Part shown: positions 6,148 to 7,708 of the stretch, in pieces | How positions within the stretch are numbered: the stretch's first letter is position 1 | How the letters are laid out: each line of letters starts with the position of its first letter | Assembly (NCBI GenBank): GCA_023253615.1 | Contig: JALRFZ010000052.1 | Span: 1 to 7,708, forward strand | Length of the DNA: 7,708 bases | Direction: 5' to 3' | Origin: Verrucomicrobiales bacterium | GTDB taxonomy: Bacteria; Verrucomicrobiota; Verrucomicrobiia; Verrucomicrobiales; DEV007 | Position numbers and translations under genes: made by a program | Notes under the pieces: generated by a model | Seen by the model: only the letters and a program-made list of their open reading frames with translations | Database searches by the model: none | What the model was told of the DNA's origin: nothing

Positions 6148-7650
6148 ATGAAGCCGCTTGTCATTCTCCTACCCTGTTGGGTCCTGCTGTCGACCCTCTT
6201 GGGTCCCGCCGCCGCCGCCGAGTCGCTCCTCGCCGGAGTCGCGAAGGTCGATATCACTGATCCCGATCATCCAGCGAAGGAAAATCCGCCGATGGTGAAG
6301 GCGCTGGTGCTTTCCCAGGGCACGACGCATGCGGTGATCGTGGCGATCGATGCGGTGGCGGTCGCCGAGATCGGGTCGATCCGTGATCCCTTTCTCGCGG
6401 AGGTGCGGGCCGCCTTGGAGAAAGACCCCGGCCTCCCGGCGTCGTCGCTCGTGGTGAACGCGAGTCATTGTCATGCCATGGTCGCGCCGGACATCGCCGC
6501 GCGCACCATCCGCGCAGTCACCGAGGCCTGGAAAAACCGCGTCCCCGTCAAAGCCGGAGCCGGCACCGGCCACGAGGAGACGATCATGGAAAACCGCCGC
6601 CTGAAGCTGAAGAGTGGCAAGGAAGCCGACGTGCGCCACGCCTACGCCCTGCCCTTCGACGACGAGGTCGCCGCGGTGGGGCCGATCGATCCCGAAATCG
6701 GTCTGCTGCGATTCGACCGGATCGACAACGGAAAACCGCTCGCGGTGGTCTTCCAGTTCGCGGTGCATCCCATCATGGGTCTGCCCGATGGTGGCAACGG
6801 CGCGGATCTGAGCGGATACGCCGCGGAGACGATCGAGGCGAATCTCGGCGACGGCTCGGCCACGGCCTTGTTTCTGCAGGGCTGCGGCGGCGACATCAAT
6901 CCGGTGCTCTACAAGTCGGTCGATCTGCCGCGCGACGGAAGATCCCTCGGGATGCGGCTCGGTTTGAGTGCTTTGTCAGGGCTCCGCGCCATCGAGACGG
7001 CGGCCGAGGCTCCGCTCTCGATCGCGAGCGAGACGTTGACTTTGCCGCGTGCCGACCATGCTCCTGGAATGGCGGAGATGGAGAAAGAGATCGATGCGCT
7101 GACCGCCGCCCTGAAGGGCACGACCCTGAATTTCGAGACTTTCCTGCCGCTCTACGTGAAGTATCACCTCAACAGCGATTACCCCTCCGAAGTCGCGGGC
7201 CGCTACCTGCAGGAGGAACTGCTCGGACGCAACGATTGGAAAAGCCAGGACGCCGCCAACCGCGCCGCGATGGACGCCTACCTGCGCAACATCCGCACGA
7301 TGGAGGAATTGACGCGGAAACAGATCAACCGCGACCTCCTCTCACGCCATCAAGCGAGGCGCGCCGAGCTGGGCGAGACGGTCACGGCCGAGGTGGTGGG
7401 CCTGCGGGTCGGAGACTTCCGCCTCGTCACCTTCCCTGCGGAGGTGACCGTGCAGATCGGACTGGGATTGAAGGAGCGTTCGCCCCACCCGTTGACCTTT
7501 GTGTCAGGATACACGAACGGCTACCTCTACTATGCACCGACGTTGGAGCAGGCGAAGAACCGCGGCAACGCGCAGGAAGACAGCGATTGCCTGCTCGCGC
7601 CGGAGTGGCAGGGGATGTTCGAAGAGGCGGCGTTGCGGCTCTTGAAGTGA
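6148..7650 (+). CDS. Neutral/alkaline ceramidase N-terminal-domain family hydrolase, secreted
   Basis: The 500-residue protein starts with a signal peptide (MKPLVILLP to A24, cleavage after A-A-A-A), so it is exported. The mature protein opens with SLLAGVAKVDIT, the hallmark of the neutral/alkaline non-lysosomal ceramidase domain. Conserved elements follow: N-A-S-H107-C-H109 (first zinc ligand region), FAVHP with H207 (second zinc His), LSGYAAETIE (221-230), FLQGCGGDINP (242-252), TFPAEVT with E432 (zinc Glu) and the Tyr-rich GYTNGYLYYAPT (454-465; zinc Tyr). The family is named for enzymes that split the amide bond of ceramide. In those enzymes the nucleophile is the Ser of the GDVSPN motif; here the aligned position is N251 in GDINP, so ceramide hydrolysis by that mechanism is unlikely. 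It is shorter than the roughly 650-700 residue ceramidases and lacks their C-terminal domain. ATG 6148 is chosen because it begins the signal peptide; an upstream in-frame GTG at 5947 would run antisense through the permease. No Shine-Dalgarno is visible. Confidence 0.92.
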   Translation: MKPLVILLPCWVLLSTLLGPAAAAESLLAGVAKVDITDPDHPAKENPPMVKALVLSQGTTHAVIVAIDAVAVAEIGSIRDPFLAEVRAALEKDPGLPASSLVVNASHCHAMVAPDIAARTIRAVTEAWKNRVPVKAGAGTGHEETIMENRRLKLKSGKEADVRHAYALPFDDEVAAVGPIDPEIGLLRFDRIDNGKPLAVVFQFAVHPIMGLPDGGNGADLSGYAAETIEANLGDGSATALFLQGCGGDINPVLYKSVDLPRDGRSLGMRLGLSALSGLRAIETAAEAPLSIASETLTLPRADHAPGMAEMEKEIDALTAALKGTTLNFETFLPLYVKYHLNSDYPSEVAGRYLQEELLGRNDWKSQDAANRAAMDAYLRNIRTMEELTRKQINRDLLSRHQARRAELGETVTAEVVGLRVGDFRLVTFPAEVTVQIGLGLKERSPHPLTFVSGYTNGYLYYAPTLEQAKNRGNAQEDSDCLLAPEWQGMFEEAALRLLK

Positions 7651-7700
7651 GCCGGGAGACCAAGGAGGGGCGACATTCCTGTCGCCCGGCTGGTCGAGCC
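7651..7700. repeat. Structured palindromic segment directly after the ceramidase-like stop codon
   Basis: The core is a perfect 8-bp inverted repeat, GGGCGACA (7668-7675) and TGTCGCCC (7680-7687), with a 4-base loop TTCC. Read on the minus strand the loop is GGAA, a GNRA tetraloop. A second small stem, GGCT/AGCC (7688-7691 with 7697-7700), follows at once. GCCGGG (7651-7656) can also pair with CCCGGC (7685-7690), competing with the core stem. No T-run follows on the plus strand, so it is not a standard rho-independent terminator for the gene before it. It could be a REP-like dispersed repeat, a 3' mRNA-end hairpin or a two-way terminator. Confidence 0.55.
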
Positions 7701-7708
7701 TATCATGT

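Noticed and set aside
6006..6257. N-terminal extension of the permease to 6257
   Set aside because: The extra 84 residues are not permease-like, and would cross the divergent promoter region and the first codons of the ceramidase-like gene.

Overview
The window is GC-rich (about 65% by eye) and densely coded, with strongly G/C-ending codons. Only one of the seven visible gene starts has a clear Shine-Dalgarno sequence. The gene types present are a PQQ-like beta-propeller, a COG3618 amidohydrolase, a LolA-like secreted protein, an FtsX-type permease and a ceramidase-like hydrolase. This mix suggests a Gram-negative bacterium of the Planctomycetes-Verrucomicrobia-Chlamydiae group, most likely Verrucomicrobiota. 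That placement is inferred from gene content and style; there is no rRNA or marker gene to prove it.

Layout: (1) 3-1304, plus strand: the 3' part of a beta-propeller protein, then a 61-codon small ORF with the only good ribosome-binding site in the window. (2) 1261-2592, plus strand: a 157-aa nucleotidyltransferase-fold protein whose second catalytic Asp is replaced by Gly, and 15 bases later a COG3618 lactonase-type amidohydrolase. (3) 2623-6005, minus strand: a compact three-gene unit, in transcription order an FtsX/LolC-type ABC permease, a LolA-like secreted protein and an M20 metallo-hydrolase. It converges on the amidohydrolase with only 30 bases between stops. (4) 6006-6147: a divergent intergenic region. 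(5) 6148-7650, plus strand: a secreted ceramidase-family protein with conserved zinc-ligand positions but Asn where true neutral ceramidases have the nucleophilic Ser. (6) 7651-7700: a highly palindromic segment directly after that stop codon, which may be a copy of a dispersed repeat.

The permease and LolA-like protein probably work together in moving lipid or lipoprotein between inner and outer membrane, but no ATPase subunit is present and the divergent gene upstream excludes one from the 5' end of this unit. The other enzymes (lactonase, M20 hydrolase, ceramidase-like hydrolase) look like independent catabolic or scavenging functions. I see no rRNA, tRNA, CRISPR array, transposase, integrase or prophage gene, and no clearly new multi-gene system. 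The points most worth a second look are the small ORF/nucleotidyltransferase pair, the Ser-less ceramidase homologue, the ATPase-less permease/LolA unit and the terminal palindrome.
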